Below the pieces are notes generated by a model. That model was not told where the DNA came from. It was given only the letters and a program-made list of their open reading frames with translations, and did no database searches. DNA of 7,884 nucleotides from Acidobacteriota bacterium (GTDB lineage Bacteria; Acidobacteriota; Blastocatellia; Pyrinomonadales; Pyrinomonadaceae): contig JACCVS010000008.1 of the NCBI GenBank assembly GCA_013698055.1, forward strand, positions 1-7,884, given 5' to 3'. Positions 1-6,800 of the stretch are shown one piece after another (the first letter of the stretch is position 1; each line of letters begins with the position of its first letter). The position numbers were made by a program, and so were the translations under genes.

Positions 1-519
1 GCGACGGGCGAGGTGCGCCGCGTTTTCGTGCGCGAAGGAGTGTCAGTCAACGAAGGCGCGCCGATTGTCGAGATTGCCGTCAGAACCGAAGGACAGAGCG
101 CGCCACAAGCGCAGGCCGAAGACCCGCAGGCGCGCGCTGCCAGAAACATTCAGTCATCGCGGGCGGAGGTTGAAGCGGCGCGTGCCGACGTGGTTCGTAA
201 AGAAGTGGAGGCGCAACGCCTGTCTGCGCTCGTCGCTACGGGTGATGCTCCGCAGGCGCAACTGGACGGGGCGCGCGCGGAGTTTGAACAGGCGCAACGA
301 CGCTTGCAGCAAGCTCAATCGAAGTCTCAGAACGCGCAGACAGGTCTTGCCACCGCACGCCAGCAATTGCAGAACTCCTCAACTCCGGCACAGACCTTTT
401 CAGAGCAACTCGTCACCGCGCGTGCTTCTTCTGCCGGAACATTGAGTGTCATCAACGCGAAAATCGGGGATCGGGTCACTGCCGGGCAACCGCTGGCAAC
501 ACTCCGCGCCAGTCAGTAG
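1..519 (+). CDS. HlyD-type periplasmic adaptor (membrane fusion protein), 3' part
   Basis: The frame is open at the left edge (first visible codons read A-T-G-E) and stops at TAG 517-519, so the N-terminus with any signal peptide or membrane anchor lies outside. About 172 residues are visible. A first lipoyl-like half (GEVRRVFVREGVSVNEG, visible residues 3-19) is followed by an Ala/Gln/Glu/Arg-rich coiled-coil hairpin (about 40-125) and a second lipoyl-like half (SAGTLSVINAKIGDRVTAG, about 144-162). The hairpin tip RLSALVATGDAPQAQLD (nt 217-267) fits the R-x3-L-x6-S-x4-D pattern by which such adaptors contact TolC-type channels, except that Pro replaces Ser. The protein ends right after the second lipoyl half, so the usual beta-barrel and membrane-proximal domains are absent. 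By family, it would bridge an inner-membrane pump and an outer-membrane channel. The pump genes would be upstream, out of view. The family call is firm; the substrate is unknown. Confidence 0.85.
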   Translation, partial: ATGEVRRVFVREGVSVNEGAPIVEIAVRTEGQSAPQAQAEDPQARAARNIQSSRAEVEAARADVVRKEVEAQRLSALVATGDAPQAQLDGARAEFEQAQRRLQQAQSKSQNAQTGLATARQQLQNSSTPAQTFSEQLVTARASSAGTLSVINAKIGDRVTAGQPLATLRASQ

Positions 520-524
520 TCAGC

Positions 525-896
525 ATGAGTCAAATGGTAACTGAGGCAATCAACATCGGGCCGCGCGAGCGGCGCAAACGAAGATTGATGGGTGTAGTGG
601 CTTTGACAGTCGGAGTCGGCGTGGCTTTCGTGCTGGTCATCATGCAAGCGCCGCGCTGGTCGCGAGCCATCGTTTTTTTTCCGATCTGGATTGCGGGCTT
701 AGGCTTGATACAGTCGCGCGAGAAGACCTGCATCGCGCTGGCCGCTACTGGTAAGCGCAACATGGACGCGGGCGAAGAGAGTCTGGACGACGAAGAATTG
801 ATAGAGCAATTGCGCGGCAAAGCCCGCCGGATTAATCTCCGCGCGCTGGTCACTGCCGGAGCGATCACGCTGCTGGCGCTTCTTTTCCCCTCGTAA
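525..896 (+). CDS. Small three-helix membrane protein of unknown function
   Basis: This 123-aa protein begins at ATG 525, only 5 nt after the adaptor stop, so co-transcription is likely. No strong Shine-Dalgarno sequence precedes it, so translation may be coupled to the adaptor gene. A basic N-terminal stretch (RERRKRR, residues 14-20) leads into hydrophobic segments at about 21-41, 48-63 and 105-121. Between the second and third lies a polar loop with SREKTCIALAATGKRNMDAG (64-83) followed by an acidic stretch, EESLDDEELIEQL. The positive-inside rule would put the N-terminus in the cytoplasm. The REKTC...GxxNMD pattern looks like that of small acidobacterial hypothetical proteins, but this is recollection, not a search. 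No catalytic motif is visible. Its position suggests an envelope role linked to the efflux system; that is inference only. Confidence 0.75.
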   Translation: MSQMVTEAINIGPRERRKRRLMGVVALTVGVGVAFVLVIMQAPRWSRAIVFFPIWIAGLGLIQSREKTCIALAATGKRNMDAGEESLDDEELIEQLRGKARRINLRALVTAGAITLLALLFPS

Positions 897-939
897 CTCC
901 TGTTGATAGCCTGTTAGGTTAAGTGTCATTCTTGGCCGC

Positions 940-1800
940 GTGAAAACGCTTCTCTACACGATTTTCGCGCTCGTCGCCTTCGCCATGAATTCGGTGCTCT
1001 GCCGGTTGGCGCTCGGTGCGGCTGCAATTGACGCCGCCAGTTTCTCGACCATTCGCTTACTCTCCGGCGCTTGCACGCTCCTTTTGATAACAGTTCTGTT
1101 TAAGGGAAATGTTTCATCTCTCAATCGCGGCAACTGGATTTCGCCTGCCCTGCTATTTCTCTACGCCATTGCTTTCTCTCTCGCCTATATCAATCTTAGC
1201 GCAGGCACGGGCGCTCTTATTCTCTTCGGCTCGGTACAGGCGACGATGCTCATCGCGGCCTTGCGCTCGGGCGAGCGTCCTCATCCGTTAGAATGGGCGG
1301 GACTGTTCCTCGCGTTGATTGGGTTGGTGTATCTGGTGTTGCCGGGACTGGCAGCGCCGCAGCCAGTTAGCTCCGCGCTGATGGCGATGGCAGGCATCTC
1401 CTGGGGCTTTTATTCGCTTCGCGGGCGAGGCACGCGAGACCCGTTGGCTGACACCACGAACAATTTCATTCGCGCTCTGCCTTTTGTCTTTGTGGTCAAT
1501 CTCATCATGCTTCGTGATGTCCACATATCCACGAAAGGCTTCCTCTTCGCGGTGTTGTCGGGAGCGGTAGCGTCGGGTGTGGGATATGTCGTCTGGTACG
1601 CTGCGCTCAGGGAATTGACGGCGACGCGGGCGGCGACGGTGCAACTGCTTGTTCCTGTTCTGGCAGCGCTCGGCGGGGTGATGCTTCTCTCGGAGGCGAT
1701 ATCATTGCGCCTGCTTCTTTCAGCGATGATGATTCTCGGAGGTGTCGGTCTGGCTCTGGCGGGGCGCAAAGTTTCAGTTGATATGAAGGCAGTAAAGTGA
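940..1800 (+). CDS. EamA/DMT-family transporter
   Basis: This 286-aa, highly hydrophobic protein has the two-repeat architecture of EamA (drug/metabolite transporter superfamily) permeases. Repeat one spans about residues 3-135 and repeat two about 145-275, for roughly ten membrane helices, and the length is typical of the family. Recognisable elements are the repeat-one end ATMLIAALRSGERPHPLEWA (101-120) followed by GLFLALIGLVYL, and the matching repeat-two end PVLAALGGVMLLSEAIS (239-255), with the Pro and Glu positions usual for the family. The start is a GTG at 940. The N-terminal MKTLLYTIFALVAF immediately forms helix one, which supports it, although no clear ribosome-binding site precedes it. 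It sits 43 bp after the small membrane protein and converges on the sheath gene, with 41 bp between the stops. Family members export amino acids, metabolites or drugs; the substrate cannot be predicted here. Confidence 0.9.
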   Translation: MKTLLYTIFALVAFAMNSVLCRLALGAAAIDAASFSTIRLLSGACTLLLITVLFKGNVSSLNRGNWISPALLFLYAIAFSLAYINLSAGTGALILFGSVQATMLIAALRSGERPHPLEWAGLFLALIGLVYLVLPGLAAPQPVSSALMAMAGISWGFYSLRGRGTRDPLADTTNNFIRALPFVFVVNLIMLRDVHISTKGFLFAVLSGAVASGVGYVVWYAALRELTATRAATVQLLVPVLAALGGVMLLSEAISLRLLLSAMMILGGVGLALAGRKVSVDMKAVK

Positions 1801-1841
1801 AAAAGGATTGATAAAATGCCCCGGTAATACTTCCATCACGA

Positions 1842-3059
1842 TCAACTCTGTAATCTCATCTGTTGAATCTGAATCAAGACATACTCAGCCGGTTTGAGGG
1901 GAGCAAAGCCGACGGTAATGTTAATGCGCTCTTGCTCAATATCCTCTGGAGTTATCGTCGAATCATCGCATCTGACAAAGTAAGCCTCGTCGGGCGTGAT
2001 GCCCTGAAAGGCTCCCTGGCGAAAGAGGTTCTGCATAAAGTCGGCAACGCTCCGGCGAATCTGTTCCCAGAGGGTCTCGTCATTCGGCTCAAAGACAGCC
2101 CACTTCGTTCCCCGGTCTATGCTCTCCTCAATGAAGAGCGCGAGGCGGCGGACAGGCACATACTTGTAATCATCACTAAATACATCCGCCCCGCGCAAAG
2201 TCCGTGCTCCCCAGATGACAGTCCCGATTGTCGGTAAACTCCGCAGACAGTTAATCCCGAGGGGATTTAAAATACCGCTCTGTTCTTCAATTAAATTGAT
2301 CTCAAGTTGGAGGATGCCGCTGATTCCGGCATCCATTCCGGCGGGAGCTTTCCATACTCCCCTTGAATCATCGGTGCGGGCGAAGACACCTGCTATCGCT
2401 CCGCAGGCGGGCATCACTGTCGGTCTGTTCTGATTCAGCGAGTCGGCTTCAATGAGGCGCGGGAAATAGACGGCGGCGTTGCACCCGGGTTCGCCCTCAA
2501 TGCCAAAATCTGTAGGTTGTATTTCGGAGAATGCACCGCGCCGCGCGCTCTCAGTCCACCTGACGGGTGAATCAAGGATGAGCATGGCGCGCCTTTTCAC
2601 GCAATAGACGGCCAATGCTTGATAGACCTCATTGTCCGTGTCTCTGTCACTTTCGGGAGCCTGTGGATTAAATGAATCCGGCGGGATGCAGAGCAAGTTG
2701 AAGAGATTAACCTTGTCCAGCGCAGCTATTCCGTCATCAATGTATGTCCTTGCGGAAAGCCTCGCTTCGCCAGCAGCGCTCGGCTCCACAAGCCGTACAA
2801 TCACGGCAGACGTTCCGCCGTTGAGAAAGAAGTCTCGTACCGCATAACTGACGGGACTATCAAGCGACAACTCGCCGAAGATTTGCTCGTACTCTGCAAA
2901 GCTCTTGATGATGACAGTCCCGCCTTCGCCCGTGCCCATGGGGCCGGTTACGGTTCGACCTATGAAAGCCGTGATTGAGGTCGGGACTCCTGTGATGGTG
3001 CGCTGGCTTGTGAGGATTTCTTCGATGTGGGTGCCGGGGTAAGTGGGGCGGTCAGGCAT
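1842..3059 (-). CDS. Contractile tail sheath protein (phage tail / extracellular contractile injection system type)
   Basis: This complete 405-aa protein starts at the ATG complementary to 3057-3059, behind a GAGGAG Shine-Dalgarno sequence. It matches the sheath family of contractile tails and eCIS particles, which polymerises around an inner tube and contracts to drive it through a membrane. Hallmarks in order: PTYPGTHIEEI (6-16), GVPTSITAFIGRTVTGP (24-40), SYAVRDFFLNGGTSAVIVRL (71-90), LFNLLCIPP (119-127), AVYFPRL (196-202), CGAIAGVFARTDDSRGVWKA (219-238), SLPTIGTVIWGARTL (274-288), RRLALFIEESIDRGTKWAVF (304-323) and a C-terminal FAPLKPAEYVLIQIQQM (385-401). The C-terminal core domain that binds the tube and neighbouring sheath subunits is therefore complete. 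The link between VRLVEP and the central domain is short, without the Gly-x-Trp-Gly-Asn type region of longer sheaths. The length is within the eCIS range. No other tail gene lies in the window. Confidence 0.93.
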   Translation of the reverse strand: MPDRPTYPGTHIEEILTSQRTITGVPTSITAFIGRTVTGPMGTGEGGTVIIKSFAEYEQIFGELSLDSPVSYAVRDFFLNGGTSAVIVRLVEPSAAGEARLSARTYIDDGIAALDKVNLFNLLCIPPDSFNPQAPESDRDTDNEVYQALAVYCVKRRAMLILDSPVRWTESARRGAFSEIQPTDFGIEGEPGCNAAVYFPRLIEADSLNQNRPTVMPACGAIAGVFARTDDSRGVWKAPAGMDAGISGILQLEINLIEEQSGILNPLGINCLRSLPTIGTVIWGARTLRGADVFSDDYKYVPVRRLALFIEESIDRGTKWAVFEPNDETLWEQIRRSVADFMQNLFRQGAFQGITPDEAYFVRCDDSTITPEDIEQERINITVGFAPLKPAEYVLIQIQQMRLQS

Positions 3060-3182
3060 TAAGACTCCTCGCTCGGACTCTCAAGCTTTTATCGCTCGTG
3101 CGCGGTCAAAGTATCATCCTGCTGTTCGACAGAAGTCTTCTCTTGAATCATGCCCAATAAACTCTGAACTGCTCTGGCCGCG
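3060..3182. other. Spacer between the 78-aa gene and the sheath gene
   Basis: This 123-bp non-coding stretch holds the sheath ribosome-binding site. It also has an 11-bp perfect palindrome AGAAGTCTTCT (3131-3141), 72 bp upstream of the sheath ATG. I see no clear promoter or terminator, so either read-through from the 78-aa gene or an undetected own promoter is possible. Confidence 0.4.
3065..3070 (-). promoter_or_regulatory. Shine-Dalgarno site of the sheath gene
   Basis: Read on the - strand, GAGGAG lies 5 nt before the sheath ATG. It is one of the better ribosome-binding sites in the window and fixes the sheath start. Confidence 0.7.
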
Positions 3183-3419
3183 TCACGCCAGTGATGTGGC
3201 TCGCGGTGAGCGGAAGCCGGATTCTTTCAAGAGGTCGGCGAAGGAACGCCGGTACTCCTCCGAACGCTGCCGATGCTCGCGTACCCAGCCGGAGACGACT
3301 GACTTCAACTCACGCTCGGAAGGCTCTACCGCGCCGACTTCGCTCACAGCTTTCGTGACGCTCTCAACCTGTGCCTTCTGTCCCTGTTTGATGATGCGTA
3401 TCGCTCGATTTTGTTGCAT
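3183..3419 (-). CDS. 78-aa charged helical protein of unknown function, upstream of the sheath gene
   Basis: I do not recognise this gene. It encodes 78 residues from the ATG complementary to 3417-3419, preceded by a strong GGAGGG at 8 nt. The sequence is polar and predicted mostly helical: a basic N-terminus (MQQNRAIRIIKQGQKAQVES), a middle GAVEPSERELKSVVSGW, then an Arg/Glu-rich helix (WVREHRQRSEEYRRSFADLL, about 45-64) and a short tail, with no signal peptide, membrane segment or cysteine. It precedes the sheath gene on the same strand by 123 bp, so co-transcription is plausible, and it could be a small accessory of the contractile system, but nothing in the sequence proves that. The opposite-strand frame here has the Arg/Ser-rich composition of a shadow. 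The good ribosome-binding site is the main reason to believe the gene. Confidence 0.65.
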   Translation of the reverse strand: MQQNRAIRIIKQGQKAQVESVTKAVSEVGAVEPSERELKSVVSGWVREHRQRSEEYRRSFADLLKESGFRSPRATSLA

Positions 3420-3427
3420 TGGATTAT

Positions 3428-3433
3428 CCCTCC
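3428..3433 (-). promoter_or_regulatory. Shine-Dalgarno site of the 78-aa gene
   Basis: On the - strand, GGAGGG sits 8 nt before the ATG at 3419. It supports both the reality and the start of this small gene. Confidence 0.65.
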
Positions 3434-3460
3434 ATCTGGTAAACGCGGAATCAAGCGAGA

Positions 3461-3502
3461 AAAGGGATCACTCCCGGCACAAATAAGATTAAGTGATCCT
3501 TT
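3461..3502. repeat. Bulged inverted repeat in the divergent intergenic region
   Basis: The left arm AAAGGGATCACT (3461-3472) and right arm AGTGATCCTTT (3492-3502) are complementary over 11 bp with one bulged G, around a 19-nt loop. The repeat lies upstream of both divergent genes (- strand from 3419, + strand from about 3574). An operator, or a structured leader of the - strand transcript, is more likely than a terminator. Read on the - strand, however, the second arm ends in TTTT, so a terminator-like hairpin cannot be excluded. A weak -35-like TTGTGA lies just outside the right arm on the - strand; I see no convincing -10. Confidence 0.45.
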
Positions 3503-3573
3503 CGTTTCACAATTTGCGCGTTAACAATTGAGAGGCGGAAATGAATTTATGAAGACGGCGGGAGTAATTGAAA

Positions 3574-3780
3574 ATGCTGTTATTGATTCCGATCATTATC
3601 GTCGCGCTGGCGGCGGGCAGCTATCTGTTGGCACGCGGGTCAGGGGCTTTCGCTTACGTGCTGTCGCGCGTCGTCGAAGCCATCTCAGGCTTCGTCAATT
3701 ACAAAGCGTCGCTCAGGAGCGTCCGCACGTCAGGCATGAGGCGCTCACGCGGCGTGCGAGTAGCTTATAAAACGTCCTGA
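3574..3780 (+). CDS. Putative small single-span membrane protein, unknown function
   Basis: This 68-aa frame begins at ATG 3574, with GGGAG at 3560-3564 (9-nt spacing). A TTG at 3568 is in frame but would leave only 3 nt. The N-terminus is strongly hydrophobic (MLLLIPIIIVALAAGSYLLA, residues 1-20), a membrane anchor or uncleaved signal. A mildly amphipathic middle (SRVVEAISGFVNYKASLRS) and a basic tail (GMRRSRGVRVAYKTS) follow. No lipobox cysteine is present. An overlapping frame opening at 3549 is Arg-rich and lacks such organisation, so this frame is preferred. The stop lies 30 bp from the stop of the convergent kinase gene. I do not recognise the family. The gene is short and could be spurious; the hydrophobic start and plausible ribosome-binding site are the only support. 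Confidence 0.45.
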   Translation: MLLLIPIIIVALAAGSYLLARGSGAFAYVLSRVVEAISGFVNYKASLRSVRTSGMRRSRGVRVAYKTS

Positions 3781-3810
3781 GCAACAGTCCCGCTTTGATT
3801 CACAGAGGCG

Positions 3811-6800
3811 CTACCCGCCGGTGGTGTCAGCCGGACTGCTCCTTCGCTTGAGAAGTTCATCAAAGCGCGGGTCGTTACGGAGATTGTTGATGCGCGGGTC
3901 AACGCGAATGTATGTTAAGCCGACCGCGTTCTCCTGTTCGGCCTGCATCAGCCAGTTGAATGCCTCATCACGCTCGCCCAGAAACCCATAGATGACGGCG
4001 ATTTCGTAAGCAGTCACCCATTGCTCGTCGCGCCGTGCGACGATCTCCTGCAAAATTTCGCGTGCTTCTTCCGCGCGCCCGCAAGAGGCCAGGACGTGCG
4101 CGTGCTTGGCACGTGTGTTGATCGCATCGCCCGCAAACGCCCGCTCCTGCTCGTAAACGGCGAGCGCCTCGTTGCACATGCCCCTCATCTCATAAGTCCA
4201 GCGCAGCACGATGTGCGTCGGGATTGACCCCGGATCAAGCTCCAGTGATCTGCGGCACTGTTCGCTGGCCTCCACAAATCTTTGCGCGAAGAAGAGAACG
4301 TTTGCAAACGCCGTGGCGATGACGGGCGAGCGCGGGGATATCTCCTGCGCTCGTCTGATCTCGCCGATGGCCTCGTCGTGCCGCCCCATCGCCGAGAGGT
4401 TGAAGGCGCGCCAGCGGTGCGCGACGGCGTTATCAGGCTTCAACTCGATGGCGAGGCGAAATTCATTTTCAGCGCCCGCAAAGTCGCGGTCATAGTGTAG
4501 CTTGACGAAGCCGAGCGAAGCGTGTGATTCGGCCAATTGGTCGTCAGCCTCGACGGCATGAAGCGCGGCCTGCTTGGCGTGCTCCCACGCTCCCGGTGGC
4601 GGCGGCTCGACGTACCAGTTTAGCAGGGAATAACAGTCGGCCATCTCTGCATAGGCCAGCGCGAACTTCGGGTCGCGCTCGACGGCGCGCTCAAATCGTT
4701 CGATGGCCTGGCGTAAACCTTCAGCCGTGCGGCGCGTCGCGAAGTAGCGGCCGGCCACATAAAGTTGATTTGCTTCGTCGTCCTCTGTCGGGCGCGGCTT
4801 CGGGACAGGTGTGGCGGGCGACGCATCAGGGTAGGCGGCCTGTCGTGAAGCTGGCACGCTCTGAGCTTCGCTACCTGTGCCCAGCGTGATCGCGTGTCGC
4901 GCAAATAATGGATTCTTCGTTCGCCGCAGCAGATCGTTGAACCTTTGGTTGCTGCGAAGCGCGTCTAGTTGCGGCTCGATCCCGAGCCAGACCAGCCACG
5001 GATCGCCGACAGCGATGCCTTGTTCAAGCAGCGCCAGCGCTTCATCGCGCTCGCCCAGATAAATGTATATGAATGCGGGGTGGTACGGCGTGACGTAGCG
5101 CGCGGCGCTCATCTCGCGAAGCCGGGCGAGCACGCGGCGCGCTTCTTCCGTCTGTCCGGCTTCGGCGTAAGCGGAGCCGAGCGCCGCGACAAACATCGGG
5201 ATTTCGCCGAGCATCTCAACCGCTTTCTTCGCTTCCGCAACTGCTTCTTCGTATCTACCTGTCCGGCGCAACGCCCAGCTCAGGATGAAATGTGCCGTAC
5301 CATAATTCGGCTCGTTCTGAAGCACGCGGCGAGCTTGTGCGATGCTCTCGTCGTAACGCCTCGCCTGGTAGAGACACCACGCGAGAAAGTAAGGATTGAA
5401 CGGATTGATCGGATCAAGCTCGCACGAGCGCCGCGCTTGGCGTATGGATTCGTCGAAGCGGCCTTCCATCCCAAGCTGGCAGGCGTAGTGGCTGTGCGCC
5501 ATCGTGGAGTTAGGATTTAGCTCAAGGGCGCGACGGAAGCGGACTTCGGCCAACTGCCACTGCGTCTCGTGAGCGAGCAGGGCGAGGCCATGAGCCGTAT
5601 GCGCTTCGGCGAGCGTGTCGTCGAGCGCGATGGCTCGCTCGGCAGCGCTCCGCGCCGCGACGAGTTGCTCGGCAGGCGGCATCAATCCGTAAACGGCGAG
5701 CCAGCAGTGATACTCTGCGATTCCGGCATAGGCCGCCGCATAAGACGGATCGAGAGCGGTCGCTCGCTCGTAACAGACGATTGATTTGGCGAAGCCATCC
5801 TCCGTCATCATGTACCAGTAGTAACGACCGCGCAGGTACGACTCAAAGGCTTCGGGGTTGTCCGTCTCGCGCTTCGATAGTTTGCGGCGCTCATCGCCTG
5901 TCAGGTGCGGAACAAGCGCCATCGCGACTTGCTCGGAGATCGTGTCTTCGAGTTGAAGCACGTCCGTATAGTTCTCGTCGAATTTGCCCGTCCAGCGAAT
6001 CGCTCCATCTATCACGCTCAGCAGTTGCGCCGTGACGCGAATGCGCTCGCCCGCGATGCGAATCGTCCCGGAGATGACGAAATCAACTCCCATCTCGCTT
6101 CCGGCCTTAAGCGGGTCTGTCTCGCTGCCCTGATAGCGCAGGACGCTGCTCGTCGGGCGCAAGACGAAGCGATGCACGTTGGAGAGGCGCGTGATCAGAG
6201 CATCGGCCAGCCCGACGCTGAGATAATCCCTGTTCGTGTCGCCTGTGGCTTGCGGGCTGAGAATCTGAAGCGGCAGAACGGCGATTGCTTTCTGGTCGGT
6301 GGTTGGTTGGGTCACAGGCGCGAGCCGGGAAGCGCGCGGGTTATTAGTCTGACGCAACAACTCGTCAAAGCGCGGATGATCGCGCAATTCATCGAATTGT
6401 GGATCAACGCCAAGCCAGACCAGACGCCCGTCGCGTATCGCCAGAGCGCGTTCCAACTCCACGAGGGCGCGCTCACAATCGCCCAGATTGCAATAGACCA
6501 TCGCGAGCAGATATGGCGAGACGTAGCGCTTGGCAGACATCCGCTGAATCTCGTCAAGTATCGCGTGCGCTTCGTCGTGCTCTCCGGCTGTGGCATAAGC
6601 CGAGGCCAGCCACGTCAGCGTATACGGGCTTCTGCCGAGCAGTTCGGTACCTCTCAATGCGGCGATGATGGCTTCTTTATATTTTTTGGTGTGCCACAGC
6701 GCGACAGAGAGAGTGATATGTCCCAGTCCATATTGCGGCTCGTTGGCTATCAGACTGCGGCCAGTGGCCACGCTCTCTTGATAGCGTCGCGCGTGGTAGT

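Larger units (their letters stand above)
3420..3573. other. Divergent intergenic region
   Basis: This AT-richer stretch separates the - strand 78-aa/sheath unit from the small + strand gene and should hold the promoters of both. It contains the inverted repeat at 3461-3502, a smaller CAATT...AATTG dyad at 3510-3530, and a closely spaced ATG cluster (3541, 3549, 3574) on the + strand. No promoter can be assigned with confidence. Confidence 0.6.

Noticed and set aside
65..445. 126-aa and 70-aa alternative frames at the left edge
   Set aside because: They are Arg-rich shadows of the adaptor coiled-coil region, whose lipoyl halves and hairpin motif identify the true frame.
1801..1841. Possible terminator between the convergent transporter and sheath genes
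   Set aside because: No stem of useful length followed by a T-run was found on either strand.
1863..2433. Two + strand frames (124 and 72 aa) inside the sheath gene
   Set aside because: They are antisense to a complete, well-recognised sheath protein and have no recognisable features.
1842..3419. Prophage remnant
   Set aside because: No integrase, capsid, terminase, att-like repeat or compositional shift is visible. The sheath fits eCIS-type sheaths at least as well, so a prophage call is not supported.
3043..3486. 147-aa open frame on the + strand
   Set aside because: It overlaps the sheath start, the spacer and the whole 78-aa gene on the other strand. It is Arg/Ser-rich, lacks a domain, and has a weaker start context than the - strand gene.
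3528..3770. 80-aa + strand frame overlapping the small membrane gene
   Set aside because: It is Arg-rich with no hydrophobic or structured segment. The frame starting at 3574 has an organised hydrophobic N-terminus and a better-placed ribosome-binding site.
3781..3810. Possible terminator between the convergent small gene and kinase gene
   Set aside because: The gap is only 30 bp, without a convincing hairpin or T-run.
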